The position numbers were made by a program, and so were the translations under genes. A model generated the notes under the pieces. It was not told the origin of the DNA. It did no database searches and worked only from the letters and a program-made list of their open reading frames with translations. From Spisula solida (taxonomy: Eukaryota > Mollusca > Bivalvia > Venerida > Mactridae), in NCBI GenBank assembly GCA_947247005.1, contig OX365944.1, positions 22,543,501 through 22,607,500 of the forward strand: DNA of 64,000 nt, written 5' to 3'. This document shows positions 37,201 to 46,200 of this stretch, in pieces; position 1 is the first letter of the stretch; each line of letters opens with the position of its first letter.

Positions 37201-40023
37201 TTTTTCACAAATGACCAATAATTGACGACAGATATAGTATGCCAAAATCACATTTAAACAAGACTGCGTTCAATAAACGCTTATGCCCCCTGTGGAAGCC
37301 TTGTCCATAAATAAGTCTAAGTCCAAAATTAGGTCAATGTGCAGGTCAAAATGGGGTCATGTGATACAGGTGTGTGGAGAGTGTTCATATACAACATCCA
37401 TGCAAGTTTGGAAGCTTTGTAGCAAGCCGTAATGATGCTAGAAGAAACGGTCAATTTGGGTTAACCAGGACGGACGGACGAACGGACGGACGAACGGACG
37501 GACGGACAGGTGAATCACTATATGCCTCCGGATCTATCGATACGGGGGCATAAAAAAATGTATGGAAGAAAAAATACTAATTTTGGAATAGTTGCTTCCT
37601 TAGACAATAAGTCATGCATTTATTGTTAACAATTTGTTATTGCCAACAATCAAACTGGAGGCTGTATTTCTTTTCTTTGTCTTCTACATCCTTTCCGCTA
37701 CCATAGGGTACTTATGCAGGCTCGCTGGGATGGCCATTTGGACCTTCCGTAGTTTTCGACCTAAATGCCCAAATTCGTAAATTTTGCTGTCATGGGTACA
37801 CAGGCATCCCAGACTAAAGGATATTACGGGCCCAGGGTCGTGCACAGGTTATTGGGCCCGCTGGACCCCTTTAAAGAGGGCTTTGAACGTAGATTTTACA
37901 AAACTGAAATTACTGGTCCTACCAACCATTGCGGTACGATTCCCTGTGGAATTGCATTAACATTTAGCGCCAAAAAGTTTCTATTTTTCTATACAAGGGA
38001 AATAAGGCTAGACAAAGGGGCCAAAAAGTAGGCCTGTCAAGCTAAAAAAAAAAAAAAAAAAAAAAAGAAGTTTTTCGCGCAAGGGTCACCGTCACATCGT
38101 CATTTCCTGTGACCTTTAGTCGAAATGATGACAATTTTTCCTACTTTCTGTTTGGGGCATGTGTGTAGCATCAGAATGTATCAAGTTTTTATCAGTGCTG
38201 CAAGTCAATAGTGTCTCAGGGACGAGGTATAGGGACCATATGAATTTCTCATAGCCCCCCAAAAAAATCGTGGTAGCGGAAAGGATATTAAGGTGTTTTC
38301 CACATTTGGGACTCAACTAAAGTGCTCAAAATGCATCATTCTGCAGATAGGTTACCAAGTTATTGTTTTTGAAAATAGCCATTTAGGGTTTGATGGGGCT
38401 TTAAACAAAGACTTTAAAGGGATGACAAAATATACTTACTTGATTTTTGAGGCCAATTCACGAAGTTGGTCATGTTTGAATAGTACACACAGGTCTGTAA
38501 GAGCTTGACTGTCTTTATCTGAAAAGGTTGTGAATTTGGTAAATTATAAATCAGGAACAATGGTATCTATTTGGTATAGTACAGAGAATTTGACCTGTTC
38601 CTGACCTTTATGCATTAATTTATTACAAGGGTCTTGCGATAAATACATCAATTTCCATGAGCAAATCGTGCAATATCAGTCCTTTAGATTTGTGTTTGTA
38701 TTACACTTTGAGCGTATAAAACAAGAGAATTCGGCCAGATCCTTGACATTCTATTAGCATAATTTAACAGCCGATATATGGTCTATAATTATAATCCCGG
38801 TTGATTGTTTTTAAAAGCGGGAAGTAACACGAAGACGTTCAAGGAGTTACAACTACACAAATCTAAAGGACTGATATTGCACGATTTGCTCGCGGAAATA
38901 TATTCATGTAATATATTCATGCATTAAGGTCAGGATCAGGTTAAATTCTCCGTGCTATATGTACCAACAATTTAAAAATTAATACTAAAGTTTCACACTT
39001 GCCAACAATCGATTAAAAAATCTACGCAAACTTATACCAATACCCACTGTGTAGTCTGACCGATCTTGATGCATAAATATATTACAGGCTTTTTGCACAT
39101 AGAATATAAATTTCAATGAGAAACTCACGCTCTATCGGCCATTTAAATATAGGTGTTTAAAGTAAAGTCACTAAATACAATAAATATTACTCCAAATTAC
39201 ATATTTTTGACGACAACTCAATGTACTCTGGTATACCTGTTGCAGCTTCATGTTATACTTAATTTACTAAAGCAAAATGTAATGGGATATTAACAATCAA
39301 CCTACCATTTAAATCCTCGGTTTCAGAACTGCTTTCATCCATCTGCAAAATTTTTAATATATAGTCTTCAAATATATCTTAAATTACAAATGTACATTCA
39401 GATACATGTTCGTTTAAGACATTGTAGATGTCTTTAGATGGAGATGTCTTTCAAGCATCAATTCATGAAATTGTAAGTACTATATAATACATAATCTCAT
39501 TATATGATGAGTCATCAAAAATTAAACTGATCAGACTAAATTTAATATCAATAGAAATGTTCAATCCTGTGACTAAATAAATCATGCTACAAGTCAAATG
39601 CCTTACCAATCAAGCTAATCGGCCAATTGGTACTACAGACAAATGCTATACACATTGTCATAGCCACAGGTACTGATCCTTCATTAGACCCATTGATTTA
39701 ATAATAAACACCAAAAGCCAAGTTTTCCACTTTCTTTGCAACCCTTCATAAATGACGGTTTTTACTTTGAGTACGAAATATTCATTAATGCAAATAACAC
39801 TGCACTGAATTAATGAAATTAAATTAACAATTCAGCAAGTCCATATTTCCATGTATATGATTATAACAACTCTAACCAATTAATTGCATAATAACTTACA
39901 TCCGATTTATTGTGTCCGAATACATGCAAGTTAAACAGAAAATAGCAGTGAGCGTTAGAACAAACTTACGTTCGTAAAATCTCTATCGTCATCTGAATCC
40001 GCATTACTTAGATTATTTCCCAT
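25115..40023 (-). CDS. ZZEF1: ZZEF1 orthologue, N-terminal part (14 exons, 3' end outside window)
   Basis: Fourteen coding exons with GT..AG borders join without a frameshift into about 454 residues. They match the start of zinc finger ZZ-type and EF-hand domain protein 1, a nearly 3,000-residue animal protein; the human comparison is from memory. Exons from 5' to 3': 40023-39970, 39342-39306, 38518-38440, 35660-35504, 34647-34503, 33881-33817, 33191-33068, 32274-32166, 31340-31275, 29979-29833, 29284-29232, 27970-27892, 26989-26858, 25231-25115 (1,364 nt). Visible parts: N-terminus MGNNLSNADSDDD with an N-myristoylation-like start; a helical segment with RWLDDREEKNEETVTLAQF; an EF-hand loop DTDGSGVVEVST at residues 115-126; LQACSLTPG; then an APC10/DOC-like galactose-binding fold from about residue 225 to 385 with TNGLPHTFWQSDG and INIKR-like VNIKRC; then LEHIPPLSLSP. 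The known family also has ZZ zinc fingers further on, which are not in this window. The protein is thought to act in chromatin-linked or ubiquitin-linked regulation, and its function is poorly defined. The next exon must lie to the left, across or beyond the satellite. Confidence 0.94.
25356..25620. repeat. Dispersed repeat, bivalve type
   Basis: Contains 'ggggcagggcataactctgc' and ends in 'gactgacggacaagggc' followed by 'ggtgggggccata'. This layout also appears at 37,258-37,556. A likely non-autonomous transposon remnant in ZZEF1 intron 13. Confidence 0.55.
26020..26720. repeat. Dispersed repeat with internal ~0.32-kb tandem duplication
   Basis: Blocks starting 'aacaagggcagata' recur at 26,111 and 26,441. 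Both continue through 'ggtgaattactatgtagaat', 'gtagatgtaggccatcacat' and 'agctcagatagtgtttg'. Fills most of ZZEF1 intron 13. Confidence 0.7.
26858..26989 (-). CDS. ZZEF1: ZZEF1 exon 13
   Basis: Encodes VVKEPGISVSDSAAVWFLQV, then LASTVTAAIPMAPVLQKN. Predicted helical. Donor GTATGT. Confidence 0.92.
27513..27842. mobile_element. Foldback/MITE-like element with terminal inverted repeats
   Basis: The ends 'ggcctgttgtcaaactaaa' and, on the other strand, 'gcctgttgcctaactaaaa' form an imperfect inverted repeat. The interior is studded with the palindrome 'agcgct'. It has no coding capacity and lies in ZZEF1 intron 12. Confidence 0.65.
27892..27970 (-). CDS. ZZEF1: ZZEF1 exon 12
   Basis: Encodes IQVNIKRCRNDGCDTRIYG and VKAVGYK, the conserved last strands of the DOC-like fold. 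Donor GTAAGT. Confidence 0.94.
28508..28944. mobile_element. 437-bp TIR element
   Basis: The left end 'gggcatgttcgtagcg' and the reverse-complemented right end 'gggcgcattcgtaacg' match and continue into 'tgttccgcac'. Inside, 'cttacgaacaaaacggaac' is repeated in both orientations. A non-autonomous DNA transposon is likely (hAT-like by the look of its ends, not proven). Intron 11 of ZZEF1. Confidence 0.7.
29232..29284 (-). CDS. ZZEF1: ZZEF1 exon 11
   Basis: Encodes NTTGDVVLLKNAKCYYP, matching the human NVTG...LLENA segment. Acceptor CCTTTCAG, donor GTAAGA. Confidence 0.9.
29640..29815. repeat. AT-rich 'tttcataaaacataaa' low-complexity repeat
   Basis: Short direct repeats of 'ataatttcataaaacataaa' just downstream (in gene sense) of exon 10. 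Confidence 0.7.
29833..29979 (-). CDS. ZZEF1: ZZEF1 exon 10
   Basis: Encodes LHMKAHVVVKCLTITVASAD, then SSYMPEHVSVTAGKSPHYLK. Its first 39 nt and its acceptor are the template of the 16-copy 58-bp array in the preceding intron. Confidence 0.93.
29941..30868 (-). repeat. 16 x 58-bp minisatellite made of the exon 10 splice acceptor
   Basis: Starts of 'gtcaaacac' fall every 58 bp from 29,941 to 30,811, giving 16 full copies. Read on the minus strand, each copy holds a T-rich tract, TTTCAG and the first coding bases of exon 10 (GTTACATATGAAAGCTCATG). The lowest-coordinate copy includes the real exon 10 start. Two copies read TTCAGATTA instead of TTCAGGTTA, but every copy keeps AG. Because 58 is not a multiple of 3, using an upstream acceptor would shift the frame. 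Confidence 0.95.
31275..31340 (-). CDS. ZZEF1: ZZEF1 exon 9
   Basis: A 66-nt exon encoding LTNGLPHTFWQSDGAARSHF and the next two residues. It carries the WQSDG motif of the DOC/galactose-binding fold. It lies between the donor-copy array (31,716-32,219) and the acceptor-copy array (29,941-30,868). Confidence 0.94.
31716..32219 (-). repeat. 9 x 56-bp minisatellite made of the exon 8 splice donor
   Basis: 'acctgtacat' occurs at 31,716 and then every 56 bp to 32,164, so there are nine copies. On the minus strand each copy contains the end of exon 8 (coding for STLEVSSNASDMY) and the donor CAG/GTAAAT. The copy at 32,164 is the functional exon end. Reading through any donor gives TAC AGG TAA, an immediate stop. 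Confidence 0.95.
32166..32274 (-). CDS. ZZEF1: ZZEF1 exon 8 (start of DOC-like domain)
   Basis: Encodes ARSELAETSLSDGEEVKLL, then NPCYSTLEVSSNASDMY. Its last 48 nt plus the GTAAAT donor are the template of a nine-copy 56-bp tandem array that fills the start of intron 8. Only this outermost donor avoids an immediate in-frame TAA. Confidence 0.92.
32545..32668. repeat. 2 x 62-bp tandem duplication
   Basis: 'accaaccagcactatctctc' starts at 32,545 and again at 32,607. Each copy includes the palindrome 'tccacatgtgga'. In ZZEF1 intron 7. Confidence 0.9.
33068..33191 (-). CDS. ZZEF1: ZZEF1 exon 7
   Basis: Encodes YLLRNRAPSRSLPFPFLNG, then NNTSSMRLSVLKNTFNQL, matching the human segment before the DOC-like domain. 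Donor GTAAGG. Confidence 0.92.
33330..33690. mobile_element. tRNA-derived SINE-like element with a 17-G run
   Basis: Contains a B-box-like 'ggttcgaatct', then 17 consecutive G at 33,396-33,412. The tail 'ggcacattaaagaactaagg ... attccttgtatc ... gactgtctcag' recurs at 47,757-47,935. Lies in ZZEF1 intron 6. Confidence 0.6.
33817..33881 (-). CDS. ZZEF1: ZZEF1 exon 6
   Basis: Encodes FVDVYSEDKNAVSQHADKIL. Acceptor TTCTGTAG, donor GTAGGA, ending in phase 0. Confidence 0.9.
34503..34647 (-). CDS. ZZEF1: ZZEF1 exon 5 (EF-hand)
   Basis: Encodes AFQQFDTDGSGVVEVSTIL and on to LQACSLTPG. The EF-hand loop has D1, D3, S5 and G6, but Thr instead of Glu at position 12, so calcium binding may be weak or absent. 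Confidence 0.94.
35504..35660 (-). CDS. ZZEF1: ZZEF1 exon 4
   Basis: Encodes the helical stretch around HRYQIIRWLDDREE and TVTLAQFCDMLMNKPG, which precedes the EF-hand and aligns with the human 'LLRWLEER...VTLEQF' region. Acceptor TTGACAG, donor GTATGA. Confidence 0.92.
35705..36119. mobile_element. Foldback element, copy 1 (with long hairpin)
   Basis: A 118-bp near-palindrome (35,724-35,841, arms starting 'gtgctcattacata', centre 'aggctttgcc') is followed by a segment bounded by 'atttatcacataacc' and its reverse complement 'ggttatgtgataaat'. A second copy lies inverted at 43,768-44,126. Non-coding, in ZZEF1 intron 3. Confidence 0.8.
37258..37556. repeat. Dispersed repeat ending in ACGGACGG tract
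   Basis: Runs from 'aagactgcgttcaataaacg' through 'aggtcaaaatggggtcatg' to repeated 'cggacggacgaacgg' and 'gatacgggggcata'. The type is typical of bivalve genomes (from memory). Confidence 0.6.
37688..38286. mobile_element. 599-bp element with perfect 16-bp terminal inverted repeats
   Basis: The left end 'atcctttccgctacca' is the exact reverse complement of 'tggtagcggaaaggat' at the right end. An A run lies at about 38,046-38,066. The 88-codon open frame inside has no recognisable domain. No clear target-site duplication is visible. In ZZEF1 intron 3. Confidence 0.75.
38440..38518 (-). CDS. ZZEF1: ZZEF1 exon 3
   Basis: Encodes KDSQALTDLCVLFKHDQLRE and onwards to ASKIK. Acceptor TTTTCAG, donor GTAAGT. 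Confidence 0.88.
38575..38959. mobile_element. Large imperfect palindrome (about 385 bp)
   Basis: The left arm 'tatagtacagagaatttgac ... aatatcagtcctttagattt' is mirrored by 'aaatctaaaggactgatatt ... attctccgtgctata'. Part of a related arm recurs at 39,055-39,165 ('gatgcataaatatattacag'). Intron 2 of ZZEF1. Confidence 0.8.
39306..39342 (-). CDS. ZZEF1: ZZEF1 exon 2
   Basis: A 37-nt microexon after TTTTGCAG that encodes MDESSSETEDLN and ends in phase 1 at GTAGGT. Acidic and serine-rich, so probably disordered. Confidence 0.85.
39970..40023 (-). CDS. ZZEF1: ZZEF1 exon 1
   Basis: Encodes MGNNLSNADSDDDRDFTN in phase 0 and ends at a perfect GTAAGT donor. The start has A at -3 and G at +4, a strong context. 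Gly-2 followed by Ser-6 fits an N-myristoylation signal. Confidence 0.92.
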
Positions 40024-40030
40024 CCTTCAT
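40013..40030 (-). other. Upstream ORF overlapping the ZZEF1 start
   Basis: ATG at 40,030 opens a five-codon frame (MKDGK, stop) that overlaps the ZZEF1 ATG at 40,023 in another frame. It matters only if transcription starts upstream of 40,030. Confidence 0.5.
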
Positions 40031-40131
40031 TGCTGGAAATGACAAATTTATGCAACAATTTTCCTCAAATTTTCGATTGTGTTTCCTTTCCGAGAAGTCA
40101 TCCAAATCCAAGGGAGACAACTACTACAAAA
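40024..40131. promoter_or_regulatory. Putative bidirectional promoter, ZZEF1 / GGT-like
   Basis: Only 108 bp separate the two divergent start codons, so both 5' UTRs and core promoters must overlap or lie within neighbouring exon 1 sequence. No TATA box is obvious on either strand. 'tttcctttccgag' could hold an ETS-type GGAA site on the minus strand (inference). Confidence 0.7.
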
Positions 40132-40237
40132 ATGTCCAAACTAGCAGAACTCCCCTTCGTCTCGCACAGGTCGACTTTAGTGTGTACAAATGGATGTGTC
40201 GCGTCTTCACAACATTTGGCATCTCAAATTGGAATAG
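40132..40237 (+). CDS. GGT-like exon 1
   Basis: Encodes [20 protein letters not shown], then [15 protein letters not shown], typical of the YwrD-type N-terminus (short lead, then S-R/H-S and a 'VASSQ' segment). Donor GTATGT in phase 1, and A at -3 of the ATG. Confidence 0.9.
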
Positions 40238-43200
40238 GTATGTCTCTATAAACACCACTGTTGATGATCAGATATTGTTCTTTAAGGCATGAAACGCATT
40301 ACAATTTTGGTAAGATTCGTCCCCGAACTGGTTCGAATCCAATTATTGTTATCTTTTCTATTCTCTTTTCAATGCCGCGTTGCAGGTAGGTAGAGATGTT
40401 GGCAGATAGGTAGAGATGTTTGAAGGTAGGTACAGAGGTTGACAGGTTGGTAGAGGCTGACAGGTAGGTAGAAAGGTTAACAGGTAGATAGAGGCCGGCA
40501 GGTGGGTAGAGATGTTGGCAGATAGGTAGAGCGGCTTGAAGGTAAGTAGAGAGGTTGACAGGTAGGTAGAGAGAGGCTGACAGCTTGGTAAAGAGGCTTA
40601 CAGATGGGAAGAGAGGCTAGCAGGTAGGTATAGACTGACAGGTAGGTAGAGGCTGACAGGTGGGTAGAGATGTTGGCAGATAGGTAGAGAGGCAGGCAGG
40701 TTTGTAGAGGCTGTTGACAGATAGGTAGAGATGTTGGCAGATAGGTAGAGAGGCTTGGAGGTGGGTAGAGGTTGACAGGTAGGTAGAGATGTTGACAGGT
40801 GGGAAGAGGCTGTTGATAGATAAGTAGAGATGTTGACAGGTAGGAAGAGGCTGTTGATAGATAGGTAGAGAGGTTGACAGCTGGGTAGAGGCTGTTGACA
40901 GATAAGTAGAGATGTTGACAGATAGGTAGAGAGGCTGACAGGTAGGTAGAGAGGTTGACAGGTAAGTAGAGAGGCTGACAGGTAGGTGGAGATGTTGACA
41001 GGTGGATAGAGATGTTTGCAGATAGGAAGAGGTTTGAAGGTAGGTAGAGAGGTTGACAGGTAGGTAGAGATGCTGACAGGTAGAAAGAGGCTGTTGACAG
41101 ATAGGTAGAGAGGTTTGCAGATAGGTAGAGAGGCTGACAGGTGGGTAGAGAGGTTGACAGGTAGGTAGAGAGGTTGACAGGTGGGTAGAGAGGCTGATAG
41201 TAAGGTAGAGGGGCTGACAGGTATGTAGATAGGTTAACAGGTTGGTAGAGAGGTTGACAGGTGGGTAGAGAGGCTGACCGGTTGGTAGAGAGGTTGACAG
41301 GTAGGTAAAGAGGCTGACCGGTAGGTAGAGAGGTTGACAGGTAGGTAGAGGCTGACAGGTGGGTAGAGAGGCTGACCGGTGGTTAGAGAGGTTGACAGGT
41401 AGGTAGAGAGGTTGACAGTTAGATAGAGAGGTTGACATGTAGGTAGAGAGGCTGACAGGTGGGTAGAGAGGCTGACGGGTGGTTAGAGAGGCTGTTGACA
41501 GGTAGGTAGAGAGGCTGACAGGTTGGTAGAGGCCAGCAGGTAGGTAGAGGGGTTGACAGGTAGGTAGAGAGGCTAACAAGTAGGTAGAGAGGCCGACAGG
41601 TGGGTAGAAAGGCTTACAGGTTGGCTGAGAGGCTGACCGGTGGGTATAGAGACTGACAGGTGTGTATAGAGGCTGACAGGTCGATGGAGAGGCTGACAGG
41701 TGGGTAGAGAGGCTGACAGGTCGATGGAAAGGCTGACAGGTGGGTAGAGAGGCTGACAGGTGGATAGAGATGCTTACCGATGGGTATAGAGGCTGACAGG
41801 TGTGTTTAGAGGCTGACAGGTGGGTAGAGAGTCTGACAGGTGGGTATAGAGGCTGACAGGTGTGTATAGAGGCTGACAGGTCGATGGAGAGGCTGACAGG
41901 TGGGTAGAGAGGCAAGCAGGTAGATAGAGAGGTTGACAGGTAGGTATAGGCTGGCAGGTTGGCAGCCATTTTGCTTCAAGCGCTTGTTTCGACACAATAC
42001 TGCATTTGACACGCTTTACACTAGCTAATTAACTTTTTAGTTTAGTCACTCAATACCAATTTAGGGCATGTATGTTTTCAAGTAACTTTGCTTCTTAATG
42101 GTACCAAATATTTTTTTTTTGCCCTACTTGACATTTCAGCCTACCTGTTCAAAGAAATAAAATGGGAGAAAGAAAAGTGGTCACTCAAGTTGAGAGAGGT
42201 GGTCTCTTACATGTAACTACAAGGATTTGTTTTGGAATTATTACAATACAAATAAATCCATAGTGCCTTCACTACAGTAACTGTAATGGGCACTGGCACT
42301 CGAACAGAGAAACAATTTACAAATAGCCTTGGCCTTTAATCTATATTTAATATAGATTATAGGCCACGGCTATTCATATTTTTTCTGTTCGAGTGCCAGT
42401 GGTAATGGGCCCCGTTGTTTCAATGCTGGAACAGTGATTGTGGTTAGTGCACTGGATTGTATCCCAGAAATCCAGGATTGATTCTGGGTTACAGCAGGCA
42501 ATCCAGGTAAAATGAACAACAATGTTGATTTTCCTTCACATGTGGGGAAGTTGCTGGTTCCTTGTTAAAGGGGCATGCCCAGAAACTGGAGTGTCTTGGT
42601 TTGCATACAACAAAATTGCGTTTATCACTTGTAAAACCAACTATTGCCAAAAAGTCAAAGAAGAATATACTTAAAAAATTACTCTATAACTTGTGCTTCA
42701 ATATTTTGTATATCGATTTGACGACAACGATATTTAGTTATTCTTGAATATTTTTTTTTTTTAAAACTTGCGGGATATTTCGTAACTTTTTTACAGGGTT
42801 TTCATTATTTGACTTAGGTATTAAAATGATACCAATTTGATTGCTATTCGAGACACTTCAGTTCCAGGGCATGCCCCTCTAAAGGGTAAGTTGGGTATTG
42901 ATTAGATTACAGTCCAGAAAAAAACTGATTAGGTGAATTGGCCACCATATATACAACTGAAATTTCGTTCTACCACAAACAAACTAACATAAAATTATTG
43001 CTAACTTTGCTGTTTTATGTATAGATATACTGAAAGCGGGAGGAAATGCTGCTGATGCTGCTGTAGCTGTTGCTGCTGCCTTAAACCTTACTGAACCTAC
43101 AAGTACTGGTATTGGTGGAGATGCTTTCTGTTTGTATTATGACAAAAACACAAAAAAGGTTCATGGATTAAATGGCAGGTATAACTTGTAACTACATGTA

Positions 43201-46200
43201 TAAAGTATTACATGTGCCAGGTGCGTAGCCATGTTGAGGTACACAGAGGTGAATTTAAGAAAATTTGAAACATTACTAGAATAAAATAATAGTGTCTGAA
43301 GAAACAAACGCCTCAAATATACCCTAGAAAGTATTTGGCACGGTGTTTTTATGTCTCTGGATACGGCCCTGTGTACATTAATGTCTTCTAGTTTTTGTTG
43401 CAATGTATCTTGAATGTTCTTTATTCTGATATAGAAGTTTAAACCACTTTAGGTACTGAAACTTAGGTTGTTTTGTAGAGGTTGTTGCAAAGAAGAGGCT
43501 TAAGTGTTCCTCTTGGAAAAATAATTTTGTTTTGAGAGGTTGCTGTCACAACCACCTTGATAGCCTAGTGGTAGAGAGGTTTGGGTGTGATGCCAGGCTC
43601 CGACATACCAAAGTAATAAAAATGGTACATGTACTGATATATCCTCCTTGCTTGATGCTCAGTGTAGTTATTTCCCTGTACATAGCTGGTTCAGCTGTTT
43701 TAGGATAATGTAACTTGATAGTCTTCATATGGCATAAATTCTATTAACCAGTGGAACTTAAAACAATATTATCACATAACCTGCAGTTCAGGAGTGCGGT
43801 AAATATTGTTTGGCACTCCCAGACTGTGCAATAAATATTTAAATGAGCTTGACATGAAGGATGACGTCAGGATGATATCAACGTTGCCATGAGCTGAATT
43901 TTGGCTGAAGCATATGCAGCGTACATCATCCTATTGAACAATAATGAGCATTTTCTAAGGTTATGTGATAAATAGAATTTTACATTCGTGCTCATTACAT
44001 ACAAGTTTTATTAAACTCGTCGACAAAAACAATATGACACTCGGCAAACCCTCGTGTCATATCATTTTGTCCTCTCTTTTAATAAAACTTGTATGTAATG
44101 AGCACTCATGCGAGATCCTCTATTTAATCAAGAGGGTGCTGTTCATGGGAAGTCCACTTAAAAGATGTTCAATTGTAATTTATAGAGGTAAAGCAAAATA
44201 AGATTGCATGCTGTTGATCTTCGTTATACAATCTTTATCATGGAATAAAAGTTGTTGTTATTTTCTGTTTTCAACAGCGGTAGATGTCCAGAGAAGTTGA
44301 GCCTTGATTTGTTGAATCAGCAGGGTTTTAATGACAACAATAAGCTCCCCACCAATCATGGACATACTGTTACTGTGCCTGGTGCCGCAGCTGCATGGTG
44401 TGATACCGTACACAAATTTGGAAGTGGCAAGGTACTTAAACTCATTATTGTTTGGTTTGTATGCTTTCATTTCTCCTCGCCTACGGGCAATCCATATTGA
44501 TGAGGCCCCATGAATAGGTTAGCCTTTTAGTTTTTGGGGGATAGTGCATGAGACAGAAGATGCTCTAGTTCCAGAAGCATCCCTGGTTCTTTTACATGAC
44601 TGATGTAAAGCATCATACATGAGACCTCGGTTTTTAGACTGTTGTAAATGTAGGTATACAGTATGTGGGCTGAACAGGCAGTGGTATGTCTTTAAGTAGA
44701 ATTTAAATTCAATTTGATACACCTTTAAAGAATTCAAATTAATTGAAAAACAGAAAGAATTCAAATTAATTGAAAAACAGAAAGAATTCAATTTTATTGA
44801 AAAATAATGGTACAGCAGTTACTGTTGAGTTTTAAGTCAACTGAAAGACAGAATTTAACATTATCAGTGTATGATTCTATCACTTTAAAACAAAGACATA
44901 ATTAATGATTATGTGAAAATATAATAGAAAATCGGACAGGGAAGACAGCACTCTACCAGCTGAGCACAGAAACATAAAAACATCACATACTACAATAACA
45001 CAGCACAATGTACAACACATAATTAAACAAGAAAATGACTTAACCGCTAAAAGCCCAAGTTTCAGCTGTCATTAGTCATGTAATGTATAAGTACTTAAAA
45101 TTTTAGTTAATAATAAAAATTATCAACAAAGACACCGATGTGTAAATGTAGTTACACGATCAACGCTGGTTAAGGTTATCATAATTTATTTGTGACCGAC
45201 ATTTCGGCTGTCACCAAGCCTTCATCAGGGTACATATGTTATGAAAAATATTACGGAAGTAAGAAAATCTGGTACTTTTAGTCATGTGACCATGAACTAA
45301 AAATAGAATCCGGTGTTTTTTAAGATTAATAATATTAAGTATATATTTTGTTGTTGTTTTCAGCTGTCAATGTCAGACATCTTACAACCAGCTATCATCC
45401 TAGCTGAATCTGGATTTCCTGTCCAGAAAATCACAGCTAATGCCTGGGAAAAAGGTAATGTCAGCTGTACTTGTAGTGTACCTTTGTATGTTTGATAAAA
45501 ACAAATATATGTCTGAGACTTTTCAGTTTGGATTGATTTAAGTAGTTATATATTTGTTTATTTAAATGTCCCTCGTGAGTTAAGTAGACTCTCCAGACTT
45601 GAAGGAACATAGGCTGGGAGTCTCATTTTATGAATTTATGAATTAAAAGAAACGTTTGGTGTGAGTCATTTACAGGAATTCCATACATGCCATATTTTCC
45701 AGAGGTCATAAAGGGAGATTTGCCTCAGCAGGGCTTATTTTTAGGGAGATTAAGGTTAAGATAAGGGAGATTCTAATTCAATCATTTTTAACGTGCCTAA
45801 ATAAATTTTTTAGATAATTATAATGTATCTTTTATGTAACGTTTACCACCAAAATAAACCATCAATTCATGTCTGTGAAAAGAAATTAAAACAATTCCTA
45901 AGATAAAGCTCTTGTGTTTGTCTTATACTTAGTGTTTAATTTTAAACTGTTTTATTACATGTCTATATACCTATTTCTAATATCTGTGAATTGGTTTTCT
46001 GTGTATATTAGTCACATGTTTATATATTGACTGTTTCAGGAAGCCATTTACTACAGGATTCGTTGAACTCTCATGGAGAAGATTTACTTATACAAGGGAG
46101 AGCACCTCGTCATGGAGAAATTATAAAAAATCCAAAACTAGCTCAAACATTTAAGGTACACAGTAATTTAATTTGACAACAATGTTGATTTTCCTCCACA

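Noticed and set aside
40617..41969. A 450-codon minus-strand frame, Leu/Ser/Thr/Cys/Pro rich
   Set aside because: It follows a stop-free 20-bp minisatellite in which all three frames are open. It lies inside the GGT-like intron 1 and has no domain.
43549..43620. Functional tRNA gene
   Set aside because: There is an A-box-like start, but no cloverleaf or terminator can be drawn, and the same unit recurs with a SINE tail at 48,654.
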